Positions 7,991 through 15,005 of a DNA stretch of 32,137 nucleotides are shown piece after piece (the first letter of the stretch is position 1; each line of letters begins with the position of its first letter). The DNA is taken from the NCBI GenBank assembly GCA_016926135.1, contig JAFGPH010000378.1, positions 1 through 32,137 of the forward strand, written 5' to 3'. This DNA is from Deltaproteobacteria bacterium. GTDB taxonomy: Bacteria; Desulfobacterota; DSM-4660; Desulfatiglandales; HGW-15. Position numbers and translations under genes: made by a program. Under the pieces are notes generated by a model. It saw nothing but the letters and a program-made list of their open reading frames with translations. It ran no database searches and was not told the origin of the DNA.

Positions 7991-9805
7991 ATGGCACAGC
8001 TACTGGCGGACAGACGGGACCAGGATTTCGTGATCTGGGAGCAGATGGAAGGAGAGGCCTGTTTCCGATCCCGCCCTTACAGCGGTTACGACCGCAAGAT
8101 GTGCGACATGATTCTCACGGAGGCCAGGACCCTGGCCGTCCAGGAAGTCCTCCCCACGCTTGCGGAGGGAGACAGGGAAGGGCTACGTTTTGAAAACGGT
8201 GTTGTGAGGGTTCCTGAGTGCTTCCACCGCCCCTTCGAACTCCTTCTGGAAGGGGGCTGGAACAACCTGGGCGTGCCGGAAGAGATGGGCGGGCAGGGAG
8301 CTCCCCCCTTCGTGGCGGCGGCCGCAGCGGAGTACTTCTTCGCTGCAAACTATGCCCTGCACATCTACTCCTCCATGGGGAATGGTACGGCCGACATGAT
8401 CCAGAAGTTCGGCACACCCGAGCAAAGGGCGACCTATGTCCCCAACCTGACCTCGGCCAAATGGGGCGGGACCATGCTCCTGACAGAACCGGAAGCGGGG
8501 TCGGACGTGGGCGCCTTGACCACAAGCGCCGTCAGGAATCCGGACGGAACTTACTCGCTCACAGGCAACAAGATCTTCATCACCAACGGAGAGCACGATC
8601 TGGTGGAGAACATCATCCACCCGGTGCTCGCCCGGATCGAGGGGGACCCGCCCGGAACCAAAGGGATCTCCCTCTTCATTGTTCCCAAATTTTTCGTGAA
8701 CCCCGATGGCTCCCTGGGCGAGCGCAACGACATCGTGTGCGAGGGTATTGAGAAAAAACACGGGATCACGGCCAGCGCAACCTGCAGCATGACCCTGGGT
8801 GCCAAGGGCAAATGCATCGGCTTCCTGCTGGGAGAGGAGCGCCGGGGGATGAAAATCATGTTCCACATGATCAACGGCGCACGCATGAGTGTCGGTTTAC
8901 AGGCACTTTCCTACGCATCGGCAGCCTATCTCTTGGCCTTGGACTATGCCCGCAAACGCATTCAGGGAAGGGATCTGCAGCATTTCAGGGACCACAGCGC
9001 GCCTTCGATACCCATCATCCGTCATCCGGATGTCCGGAGGAACCTTCTGTGGATGAAGTCCCACGTGGATGCGATGCGAAGCTTCTACCAGTATGTGACC
9101 CTGTGCGGGATCAAGGCGAGTTGGGCAGAGGATGAGAAGGAGCGCCGACTCCACGATGACCTATACGGCATGCTGACGCCTCTGATCAAGGACTACCTCG
9201 GCGTACATGGTCATGAGGTCTGCATCCAGGCCATCCAGGTCTACGGCGGGGCCGGGTACACCAAGGAATACCTGGTGGAGCAGTATGCCAGGGACTGCAA
9301 GATCACCACCATTTTCGAGGGCACCAGCGGCATCCAGGCCATGGACCTCCTGGCGAGGAAACTGGGGAGACAGAACGGGGCGGTATTCATGCATCTGCTC
9401 GGGGAAATCCACAAAACGGTTGCCGCGGCCAAGAGGATCACCGTGCTCGGTGACCTGGCGGCCAGGGTGGAAGCCTCGGCCAACCTGTTGGGGGAGACGG
9501 CGATGAAGCTCGGCAGCCTCGCCATGTCACCGGACTTCAAGACCGCCTTTGCGCATTCCGTGCCCTTTCTCCATGCCATGGGGGATGTGATCATGGGCTG
9601 GATGCTGCTGTGGCGTGCCCAGGTGGCCGCCCCGAAGATCGAAGGGGCCAGGGCAAGGGACCTTCCCTTTTACAGAGGACAACTCAAGACCGCTCAGTTC
9701 TTTATCAATACGGTCCTCCCGGTCACTCGAGGCAGGATGGATTCCATCCAGGCGGCCAGCCCTGCGGCCCTGGAGATGGAGGAACAGTCGTTCGGAGGGC
9801 TATAG
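7991..9805 (+). CDS. Long-form acyl-CoA dehydrogenase with C-terminal extension (DmdC-like subfamily)
   Basis: FAD-dependent acyl-CoA dehydrogenase of the roughly 600-residue subfamily that includes 3-methylmercaptopropionyl-CoA dehydrogenase DmdC; 604 aa here. Visible features: the flavin/substrate loop TEPEAGSDVGALTTSAV near residue 166, GNKIFITNGEHD near 193, the conserved helical-domain segment VYGGAGYTKEYLVEQYARD near 417, and catalytic Glu443 in TTIFEGTSGIQAMDLLARK. About 150 residues after that motif form the extension typical of the subfamily. It forms trans-2-enoyl-CoA and passes electrons to ETF. AGAGGAG precedes the ATG, 12 nt after the thiolase stop. The 3' end overlaps the convergent etfA gene by 6 nt. 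The DmdC substrate should not be inferred, since many homologues act on ordinary medium or long acyl-CoAs. Confidence 0.94.
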   Translation: MAQLLADRRDQDFVIWEQMEGEACFRSRPYSGYDRKMCDMILTEARTLAVQEVLPTLAEGDREGLRFENGVVRVPECFHRPFELLLEGGWNNLGVPEEMGGQGAPPFVAAAAAEYFFAANYALHIYSSMGNGTADMIQKFGTPEQRATYVPNLTSAKWGGTMLLTEPEAGSDVGALTTSAVRNPDGTYSLTGNKIFITNGEHDLVENIIHPVLARIEGDPPGTKGISLFIVPKFFVNPDGSLGERNDIVCEGIEKKHGITASATCSMTLGAKGKCIGFLLGEERRGMKIMFHMINGARMSVGLQALSYASAAYLLALDYARKRIQGRDLQHFRDHSAPSIPIIRHPDVRRNLLWMKSHVDAMRSFYQYVTLCGIKASWAEDEKERRLHDDLYGMLTPLIKDYLGVHGHEVCIQAIQVYGGAGYTKEYLVEQYARDCKITTIFEGTSGIQAMDLLARKLGRQNGAVFMHLLGEIHKTVAAAKRITVLGDLAARVEASANLLGETAMKLGSLAMSPDFKTAFAHSVPFLHAMGDVIMGWMLLWRAQVAAPKIEGARARDLPFYRGQLKTAQFFINTVLPVTRGRMDSIQAASPAALEMEEQSFGGL

Positions 9806-10759
9806 CTTCGCTGAAAGCTCATCAAACAGGATGGGGATAAAGGTGGTGAGGTCCTCCACGACGCCGTAGTGGGCCACACGGAAGATGGCTGCATGGGGAT
9901 CGGTATTGATGGCCACGATGGTCTGCGACCCCCTCATGCCCGATACATGCTGGAAAGCGCCCGAGATCCCGCAGGCTATATAGAGTCTGGGGGATACGGT
10001 ATGACCCGTGGTGCCGATCTGGTGACTGTGTCCGAACCATCCCAGGTCGCATACCGAGCGCGAAGCACCAATGGCCGATCTTGGAAAAACAGCTGCGAGT
10101 CTCTCAACCAGGGAGATGTTCTCTCTCTTGCCGATCCCCCTCCCGGCGGAGACGATCACCTCGGCGTCCTTCAGCGAGCTGTCCCGGTGGGGGGACTCCA
10201 TGGTTCCCAGCGTTTGTGAGCGCAGTTCCATGGATGCCGCCTCCACAACCCGCACTTCGCCGGCCGGGCCGGTCCCTTCTTCCCGGGCGCGGAATGCCCC
10301 CGGGAGCACGGTCACCACCACGCGAGGGGTCTTAGGGACAATCTCCTCCACGAATCGACCTCCGAAAAAAGGCCTGCTCACCCAACCCTGGCCTGCAGAT
10401 TCCACCCCCGTAATGCACGCCGCCTGGAGCGACACGGCAAGCCTTGGCGCCAGGTCATATCCCATGGACGTGTGAGGGAGGCACACCCAGGCCGTGGCCC
10501 CCTTCCGGAGGATCTCCATCAGGGCATGGGCATAGCTCAGGCAATTGTAGTGTTCGAGATGGTCACCGTGGAGAGCGATGGTATCGCAACCGGTCTTCTC
10601 CGAGATTTCCCTCGCCAGTTCCGTCATGTCCTTTCCCGGCAGGAGAATCACCGGTCTCGTTCCGTTCGCGATGCTGCGCGCGAAACCCACAACCTCATAG
10701 GTTTCCTGTGTTACGCTGCCCTTCCTCTGTTCCGCAATGATGGTAATCACCGGATTCAC
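9800..10759 (-). CDS. etfA: Electron transfer flavoprotein subunit alpha
   Basis: Large subunit of the ETF heterodimer that accepts electrons from acyl-CoA dehydrogenases, 319 aa. The C-terminal FAD-binding domain is clear: SAGRGIGKRENISLVERLA near residue 210, GASRSVCDLGWFGHSHQIG near 235, IACGISGAFQHVSGM and GSQTIVAINTDPHAAIF near 275-295. The N-terminal half is the ETF alpha/beta domain (IIAEQRKGSV). Translation starts at a GTG 3 nt after the etfB stop, with little Shine-Dalgarno, so coupling to etfB is likely. The stop overlaps the end of the convergent long-form dehydrogenase gene by 6 nt. The membrane acceptor (ETF-quinone oxidoreductase) is not in the window. Whether this ETF is of the bifurcating type cannot be decided by eye. 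Confidence 0.95.
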   Translation of the reverse strand: MNPVITIIAEQRKGSVTQETYEVVGFARSIANGTRPVILLPGKDMTELAREISEKTGCDTIALHGDHLEHYNCLSYAHALMEILRKGATAWVCLPHTSMGYDLAPRLAVSLQAACITGVESAGQGWVSRPFFGGRFVEEIVPKTPRVVVTVLPGAFRAREEGTGPAGEVRVVEAASMELRSQTLGTMESPHRDSSLKDAEVIVSAGRGIGKRENISLVERLAAVFPRSAIGASRSVCDLGWFGHSHQIGTTGHTVSPRLYIACGISGAFQHVSGMRGSQTIVAINTDPHAAIFRVAHYGVVEDLTTFIPILFDELSAKL

Positions 10760-10762
10760 CGT

Positions 10763-11548
10763 TCAGGCCAGGGACAGGAGGGATTTCTCATGCAGGATTC
10801 GGATGAGTTCACGCGCCTTTTCCCGCGCAGACCCCTCCAGAAAAGCACCCGGCGAGGAGATTTCGGGGACCCTCACACCGCGGAGGCGCTCCCTCGTCTC
10901 CGGGATCGGGAGATCCTCGGCCCTGATGCGTTCCTGGGGGTAGGTGCGCGCCCTCATGACCTTGGAAAAGGAGGGGTACCTGGGGAGGTTGATCCCGGGC
11001 TGGATGGTGAGCACTGCCGGCATTTTGACCAGCAGTGTCTGCCTGCTTCCCCCTTCGATTTCCCTCTCCACAACGATCTCCGCCGCTTCAGGGCGGACCA
11101 TCTCCTGAATAACCGAGGTAGCGCAGGGAAGGTCCAGGAGCGCGGCCGTGAGCTGGCCGGTCTGAGCGGCCAGGGTATCCTCGGCCATCACACCGGCCAG
11201 GATCAGATCGTAATTCCTGGGCCGCGCACACGCGGCAATGACGGATGCCACGGTGAAGGGACTCACATAGCCTTCGGATGGATCCAGGATGTGAATGCCA
11301 TGGTCCGCTCCCATCCCGAGCGCCCTTTGCACAGCGGCGCCCGCCCGTTCCGGACCCACGGAAAGGGCATGGACCAGGGTTCCCGGAAGACGATCCTTGA
11401 TCACAAGGGCTTCCTCGACGGCGAACTCATCGAACCGGTTCAACCTGAAGGCGGTGGAGGGCAGAACCGAAAGCGCGCCGGTTCGCTCATTCAGGACCAT
11501 CGAATCCGCGGAGTCAGGCACCTGTTTGATGCAAACGAGGATTTTCAA
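10763..11548 (-). CDS. etfB: Electron transfer flavoprotein subunit beta
   Basis: Small ETF subunit, 261 aa from the TTG at 11548; the frame is open further upstream, but that part does not resemble EtfB. The TTG is preceded by GAGAGGGGAG and opens with KILVCIKQVPDSADSM, the standard EtfB N-terminus. The nucleotide-binding region DLILAGVMAEDTLAAQTGQL (near 115) and the C-terminal NLPRYPSFSKVMRARTYP (near 205) match the family. It is the first gene of a two-gene etfBA operon read away from the histidine-phosphatase gene, with 433 nt of divergent intergenic DNA upstream. It probably serves the four acyl-CoA dehydrogenases encoded in this window. Confidence 0.94.
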   Translation of the reverse strand: MKILVCIKQVPDSADSMVLNERTGALSVLPSTAFRLNRFDEFAVEEALVIKDRLPGTLVHALSVGPERAGAAVQRALGMGADHGIHILDPSEGYVSPFTVASVIAACARPRNYDLILAGVMAEDTLAAQTGQLTAALLDLPCATSVIQEMVRPEAAEIVVEREIEGGSRQTLLVKMPAVLTIQPGINLPRYPSFSKVMRARTYPQERIRAEDLPIPETRERLRGVRVPEISSPGAFLEGSAREKARELIRILHEKSLLSLA

Positions 11549-11704
11549 ACTCCCCTCTCCCTGTTCTCTTTCTTTCTCTAACGACGCGGTGCAAATGATC
11601 ATCTGCTTCATCGGCCAAGAGGAATAAGGGTCTCTCTCGCGCAGTTCTCCCGCCTCTGGCGGGGTTTCGGTCGAGCCCGCAGGGGTCGCAGAGAAGGGTG
11701 CTCT

Positions 11705-11735
11705 TTGTCCAGTTTTTTTCCAAAAAAGCGGACAA
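11705..11735. repeat. 31-bp palindrome with T7/A6 core
   Basis: TTGTCC (11705-11710) and GGACAA (11730-11735) flank a T7-CC-A6 core that is itself self-complementary. Hairpins of this form can terminate transcription in both directions or bind a dimeric protein. No function is assigned. Confidence 0.5.
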
Positions 11736-11922
11736 TCCCCGGCTCCTTCGGAGCGTGAATGCGGCTTAACGCGGCAGCGTGGCATATTCAGCCGAATCGG
11801 CCCCTCAACGATTCAACTGAAAAACTCCGTGCTTCTGTGAGCCCTGTGAGAGACAAGTGCAGACTATTTTCTGCATTCCCCAAGTAAGATAGTCGAGCGC
11901 GAAGGGAGTTTCAAGAACAAAA

Positions 11923-11936
11923 AACGAGCGTTCGTT
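11923..11936. promoter_or_regulatory. Operator-like palindrome (TetR-type) upstream of the histidine phosphatase promoter
   Basis: AACGAGCGTTCGTT is palindromic at 12 of 14 positions, with perfect AACGA/TCGTT half-sites. It ends 10 nt before the -35 box at 11947. AACGA-N4-TCGTT-like sites are common TetR-family operators. Either TetR protein encoded in the window could bind it. A half-site-like GAACGAAC occurs at 4403-4410 just before the FadB-like gene. Assignment to a regulator is inference. Confidence 0.45.
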
Positions 11937-11946
11937 CACAATCGCC

Positions 11947-11975
11947 TTGACAGGTACTGGCGCCGCCGGTATTTT
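11947..11975 (+). promoter_or_regulatory. Sigma-70-type promoter giving a probable leaderless mRNA
   Basis: TTGACA (11947-11952), a 17-nt spacer, then TATTTT (11970-11975). Transcription would start about 7 nt downstream, at or next to the ATG at 11982. There is no Shine-Dalgarno between the -10 box and that ATG, which agrees with a leaderless message. Confidence 0.6.
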
Positions 11976-11981
11976 CCTTCC

Positions 11982-12692
11982 ATGAGCATGATCTACATGA
12001 TCCGCCATGGCCAGGCGTCCTTCGGCCATGACGACTATGACCGGCTGTCTCCCCTGGGCAGGAGACAGTCTCGCGTTCTGGCGGAGCACCTCCTTAGGAC
12101 GGGCTTCTCGCCTGACGCGGTCTACACGGGGACCATGATGCGCCAGAAGGCTACAGCGGAGGAGGTGCTCGCCGTGTACCAGGCCGGAAAGAAACCCCTG
12201 CCCGCCTTCGATTCCTTGAGTGGCTTCGACGAGTATGACACCGACTCCGTTGTGGCCGCCCTGTTCCCGGCCATGGCCGCCCAGGATTCCAGTCTGAACG
12301 AGGACCTGTCCCGGATGTACTCCAGTAAGGCCTCCTTCAAGCGGGTCTTCGAGGGAGCCATGCTGAGGTGGGTCACCGGCCGATTCGACAGCCCCGGGGT
12401 CGAAAGCTGGGAAGGGATGAAAGCCCGCGTGTCCGCCGCCCTCGATCTCATCACGGAAAGGCACGGAAGGGGGAAAAGCATCGCGGTCTTCACCTCGGGC
12501 GGGGCCATTGCCGCATCGCTCGCAGACGTGCTCGGCATCTGCGGGGAATATGCCATGCGGCTGAACTGGCAGATCTTCAATACGTCGATAACGCGTTACA
12601 TGTATAATGAAGAAAGGATCACGCTGGCGGGATTCAACGCCATCGCTCACCTGGAACTGCAAGGGGACCAAACCTTGATTACCTATCGTTAG
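11982..12692 (+). CDS. Histidine phosphatase family protein (phosphoglycerate-mutase-like)
   Basis: Cytoplasmic phosphatase of the histidine-phosphatase (PGAM/SixA/CobC) superfamily, 236 aa. The catalytic RHG motif sits at the N-terminus (MIYMIRHGQASF, nucleophile His9), followed by LSPLGRRQSRVLAEHL and VYTGTMMRQKATAEEV, the usual second-arginine region. The second catalytic His of the C-terminal half appears replaced in IAVFTSGGAIAASLADVLG, where most members have a His before the glycines; here the residue is Ser or Thr, so activity may differ. The start follows a promoter so closely that the mRNA is probably leaderless. The gene precedes an ACAD10/11-like dehydrogenase, a TetR and an APH-fold kinase. 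In that context it might remove phosphate from phospho-acyl intermediates, but a housekeeping role cannot be excluded. Confidence 0.85.
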   Translation: MSMIYMIRHGQASFGHDDYDRLSPLGRRQSRVLAEHLLRTGFSPDAVYTGTMMRQKATAEEVLAVYQAGKKPLPAFDSLSGFDEYDTDSVVAALFPAMAAQDSSLNEDLSRMYSSKASFKRVFEGAMLRWVTGRFDSPGVESWEGMKARVSAALDLITERHGRGKSIAVFTSGGAIAASLADVLGICGEYAMRLNWQIFNTSITRYMYNEERITLAGFNAIAHLELQGDQTLITYR

Positions 12693-12849
12693 TGTGGTGT
12701 CTCAAGGTTATCGTTACAATGGTGCCGTGCCCTCAAAGGATGACACCTTACAGGGCCGTCGGGGGGTGGTCGTAGAGGCCACAACTATTCCTGCGATGCG
12801 TATAAGACGGGACATATGAATCGTCTCGAAATAGTGTCTACAGGTCGTG

Positions 12850-12905
12850 CCCCCTCGCCCCAACCCTCTCCTCCAAGCCTGGGGGAGAGGGTTGGGGTGA
12901 GGGGG
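12850..12905. repeat. Near-perfect GC-rich hairpin (REP-like)
   Basis: A 22-nt arm at 12850-12871 pairs with 12884-12905 with one mismatch (G for A), and the stem can extend by three pairs to leave a 6-nt loop. Sequence of the CCCTCGCCCCAACCCTCTCC type, with its complement, is widespread as an intergenic palindrome in unrelated GC-rich bacteria. It lies in the 287-nt gap between the phosphatase and dehydrogenase genes, has no U run, and probably acts as an mRNA hairpin or is merely a dispersed repeat. Confidence 0.8.
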
Positions 12906-12950
12906 CTCATGAGTGTCAAGACAAATATGCGACCCTTCATAGGTTCTGCG

Positions 12951-12966
12951 TTTTTCAGCAACCTGC
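12951..12966. repeat. Terminus-like match to the 129-bp palindromic repeat
   Basis: TTTTTCAGCAACCTGC is the reverse complement of GCAGGTTGCTGAAAAA and matches the left terminus of the palindrome at 6621 (GCAGGTTGTTGAAAAG) at 14 of 16 positions. It abuts the AAGGAG ribosome site of the dehydrogenase gene at 12980. It may be a solo end left by a deleted copy, or a coincidence. Confidence 0.4.
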
Positions 12967-12979
12967 AAGGAGTGCGACC

Positions 12980-14188
12980 ATGGATTTCGAAGTCCCGGAC
13001 AAAATCAAGGTGATCACGGGGATGATCGATGAATTCGTCGACAGGGAGATCATCCCCCTTGAGCCCGAATTCCTGCGCAGGCCCTTTCGAGAGTTGCTCC
13101 CGGTGATCGAGGAGAAGCGCTCCATGGTCCGGAAGATGGAGCTCTGGGCGCCGAACCACCCCAGGGAGTATGGCGGCATGGGCCTGGACCTGGTGGAACA
13201 TGCCTTTGTCTCGGAATCGCTCGGCAGGAGTCCGTTGGGCCATTTCGTTTTCGGGTGTCATGCCCCTGACGCAGGCAACATTGAGATCCTCCACCTTCAC
13301 GGCACGCCTGAACAGAAGGAGAAGTACCTGAGGCCCCTGGTTCAAGGCAGGATCCGGAGTTGCTTCTCCATGACGGAGGTGGAGATGCCCGGTTCCAACC
13401 CCGTCATGATGGAGACCACCGCGGTCAGGGACGGAGAGGACTACGTGATCAACGGCCAGAAATGGTATTCGACCGCAGCCGACGGCGCGGCATTTTCCAT
13501 CGTGATGGCCGTGACCAACCCGGATGCCCAGCCGTATCAACGGGCGAGCATGATCATCGTGCCTACGGACACCCCCGGATTCAATCTGGTGAGGAACATC
13601 CCGATCATGGGGCATCCGGGAGACGATTACGCATCGCACGGCGAGGTGCTGTTCCAGTCGTGCCGGGTGCCGCAGGCTAACCTCCTGGGCACCGAGGGGT
13701 CAGGGTTCGTGATCGCCCAGGAGCGCCTCGGACCCGGCCGCATCCACCACTGCATGCGCTGGCTCGGGATCTGCAAGCGGGCCTTCGACCTCATGTGCTC
13801 CCGGGCATCCAGGAGGGTCATGGACGCGGACGGCACGACCCTTGCTGCCAAGCAGATCGTCCAGGCCTGGATCGCCGAGTCCGCGGCCGAGATCCAGGCG
13901 GCGCGCCTCATGACCCTGAATGCCGCGTGGAAGATCGAGACGCTGGGGGCGAAGGCCGCCCGCTACGACATCTCGTTCATCAAGTTCTATGTGGCAGGCG
14001 TCCTGCAAAAGGTCATCGACAGGGCGCTCCAGGTGCATGGCGGCATGGGCATGTCGGACGACACGATCATCGCCTACTTTTACCGGCACGAGAGGGCGGC
14101 CAGGATCTACGACGGGGTGGACGAGGTTCACAAGATCAGCGTGGCGAGGAGAATCCTGAGGGAGTATGAGGGGAGGACGGTTCGCTAG
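12980..14188 (+). CDS. ACAD10/11-type acyl-CoA dehydrogenase (Asp at the catalytic position)
   Basis: Acyl-CoA dehydrogenase fold, 402 aa. Visible motifs: SCFSMTEVEMPGSNPVMMET near residue 130, GQKWYSTAADGAAFSIVM near 160, and the helical-domain segment ALQVHGGMGMSDDTIIAYFY near 350. At the place of the usual catalytic Glu (YEGT) it has Asp378 in RIYDGVDEVHKISVARR. A DGxDEVH motif here is, from my knowledge of the family, typical of ACAD10/ACAD11 and the bacterial LvaC group. These act on phosphorylated hydroxyacyl-CoA together with an APH-fold kinase. Such a kinase is encoded two genes downstream (15006-16073). AAGGAG precedes the ATG. A role in 4-hydroxyacyl-CoA conversion is therefore a reasoned inference; an ordinary acyl-CoA dehydrogenase is the alternative. 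Confidence 0.9.
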   Translation: MDFEVPDKIKVITGMIDEFVDREIIPLEPEFLRRPFRELLPVIEEKRSMVRKMELWAPNHPREYGGMGLDLVEHAFVSESLGRSPLGHFVFGCHAPDAGNIEILHLHGTPEQKEKYLRPLVQGRIRSCFSMTEVEMPGSNPVMMETTAVRDGEDYVINGQKWYSTAADGAAFSIVMAVTNPDAQPYQRASMIIVPTDTPGFNLVRNIPIMGHPGDDYASHGEVLFQSCRVPQANLLGTEGSGFVIAQERLGPGRIHHCMRWLGICKRAFDLMCSRASRRVMDADGTTLAAKQIVQAWIAESAAEIQAARLMTLNAAWKIETLGAKAARYDISFIKFYVAGVLQKVIDRALQVHGGMGMSDDTIIAYFYRHERAARIYDGVDEVHKISVARRILREYEGRTVR

Positions 14189-14226
14189 TATCCCGAGTCA
14201 TCAATACGCTGATATCTTCTGGTGCC

Positions 14227-14241
14227 GTGGAACCCTTCCAC
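14227..14241. promoter_or_regulatory. Small palindrome upstream of the second tetR gene
   Basis: GTGGAA-CCC-TTCCAC is a perfect 6-bp inverted repeat with a 3-nt centre, 47 nt before the TetR start at 14289. It could be an autoregulatory operator or a small hairpin in a readthrough transcript. No other copy was noticed in the window. Confidence 0.35.
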
Positions 14242-14288
14242 TGCCAAAGGACCGTCGGCATTTCCGAACGGGTTGAAATGGCTATCCC

Positions 14289-14990
14289 ATGGTCGCTGAT
14301 CTAAAATTCAAGAGCTTCAAGAGCCTGGTATCCTTCTCCGAAGAGGATCTGTGCAGGGAGCTGTTCCTCGGCCACCGGCAGACTATCCGGATCAAGAAGG
14401 AAGGGCTGGCGGTCAGAAATCTGGCGAGGATCTTCAATGCCGCCCTGACCCTCAGCAATCAAAAAGGCTTCAAGGCCATGAGCCTCAGAAATCTGAGTGC
14501 AGAGGCCGGTCTGAGCATGGGCGCCCTCTACACCTACTTCAAGAGCAAGGAGGAACTGCTCCACATGATCCTGCAGCAGGGCCGAATGGTGGTCAAGAGG
14601 GTGCTGCAGGGCCAGGTCGAGGAGAGCGATGATCCCCGGATCCAGTTGAGAAGGGTGATCCAGGCTCATCTTTACCTGAGCGAGGTCATGCAGCCCTGGT
14701 TCTACTTCTCCTACATGGAGACCAAAAACCTCGCGAAAGAGGAGCAGAAAAAGGCCATGCAGGCCGAGCTCTTCACCGAGAAGATCCTGATTGAGATCAT
14801 GAACAAGGGCCGGGAACGAGGCGTGTTCCGGCCCGTGGAGACGAAACTGGCAGGCGCGGTGATCAAGGCCATGCTCCAGGACTGGTATCTGAAGAGATGG
14901 AAGTATGCCGTGAGGAAAATCACCGTGGAGAAGTACGCTTCCTTTGTCGTGGGTTTTGTTACCCGGTACCTTGAGCCGAAACCAGCCTGA
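14289..14990 (+). CDS. TetR/AcrR family transcriptional regulator (second)
   Basis: Ligand-responsive regulator, 233 aa. The DNA-binding domain is displaced to about residues 40-92: LARIFNAALTLSNQKGFKAM, then the helix-turn-helix LRNLSAEAGLSMGALYTYF, then KSKEELLHMI. About 38 residues precede it, longer than usual for TetR, and no clear Shine-Dalgarno precedes the ATG, so the real start could be further in; however, no good in-frame alternative precedes the domain. The C-terminal half (FYFSYMETKNLAKEEQKKAM) is helical, as expected of the ligand domain. It is followed after 15 nt by the APH-fold kinase gene and probably controls this hydroxyacyl-CoA segment in response to an acyl-CoA. The effector is unknown. 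Confidence 0.9.
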   Translation: MVADLKFKSFKSLVSFSEEDLCRELFLGHRQTIRIKKEGLAVRNLARIFNAALTLSNQKGFKAMSLRNLSAEAGLSMGALYTYFKSKEELLHMILQQGRMVVKRVLQGQVEESDDPRIQLRRVIQAHLYLSEVMQPWFYFSYMETKNLAKEEQKKAMQAELFTEKILIEIMNKGRERGVFRPVETKLAGAVIKAMLQDWYLKRWKYAVRKITVEKYASFVVGFVTRYLEPKPA

Positions 14991-15005
14991 GCGGAGCGAA
15001 AATCC

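Larger units (their letters stand above)
11549..11981. other. Divergent intergenic region between etfB and the histidine phosphatase gene
   Basis: 433 nt with no credible gene. It contains several small inverted repeats: CCCGCC-TCT-GGCGGG (11649-11663), a 31-bp palindrome (11705-11735) and GCTCC-TTC-GGAGC (11742-11754). On the right side are an operator-like palindrome and a strong sigma-70-like promoter, listed separately. A promoter for etfB was not clearly recognised on the minus strand. Confidence 0.6.

Noticed and set aside
11549..11785. N-terminal extension of EtfB up to 11785
   Set aside because: The extension has no similarity to EtfB; the TTG at 11548 has a good Shine-Dalgarno and opens exactly at the family N-terminus.
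12850..12905. Intrinsic terminator for the histidine phosphatase gene
   Set aside because: The stem is strong but no T run follows on either strand, so it was listed as a repeat hairpin instead.
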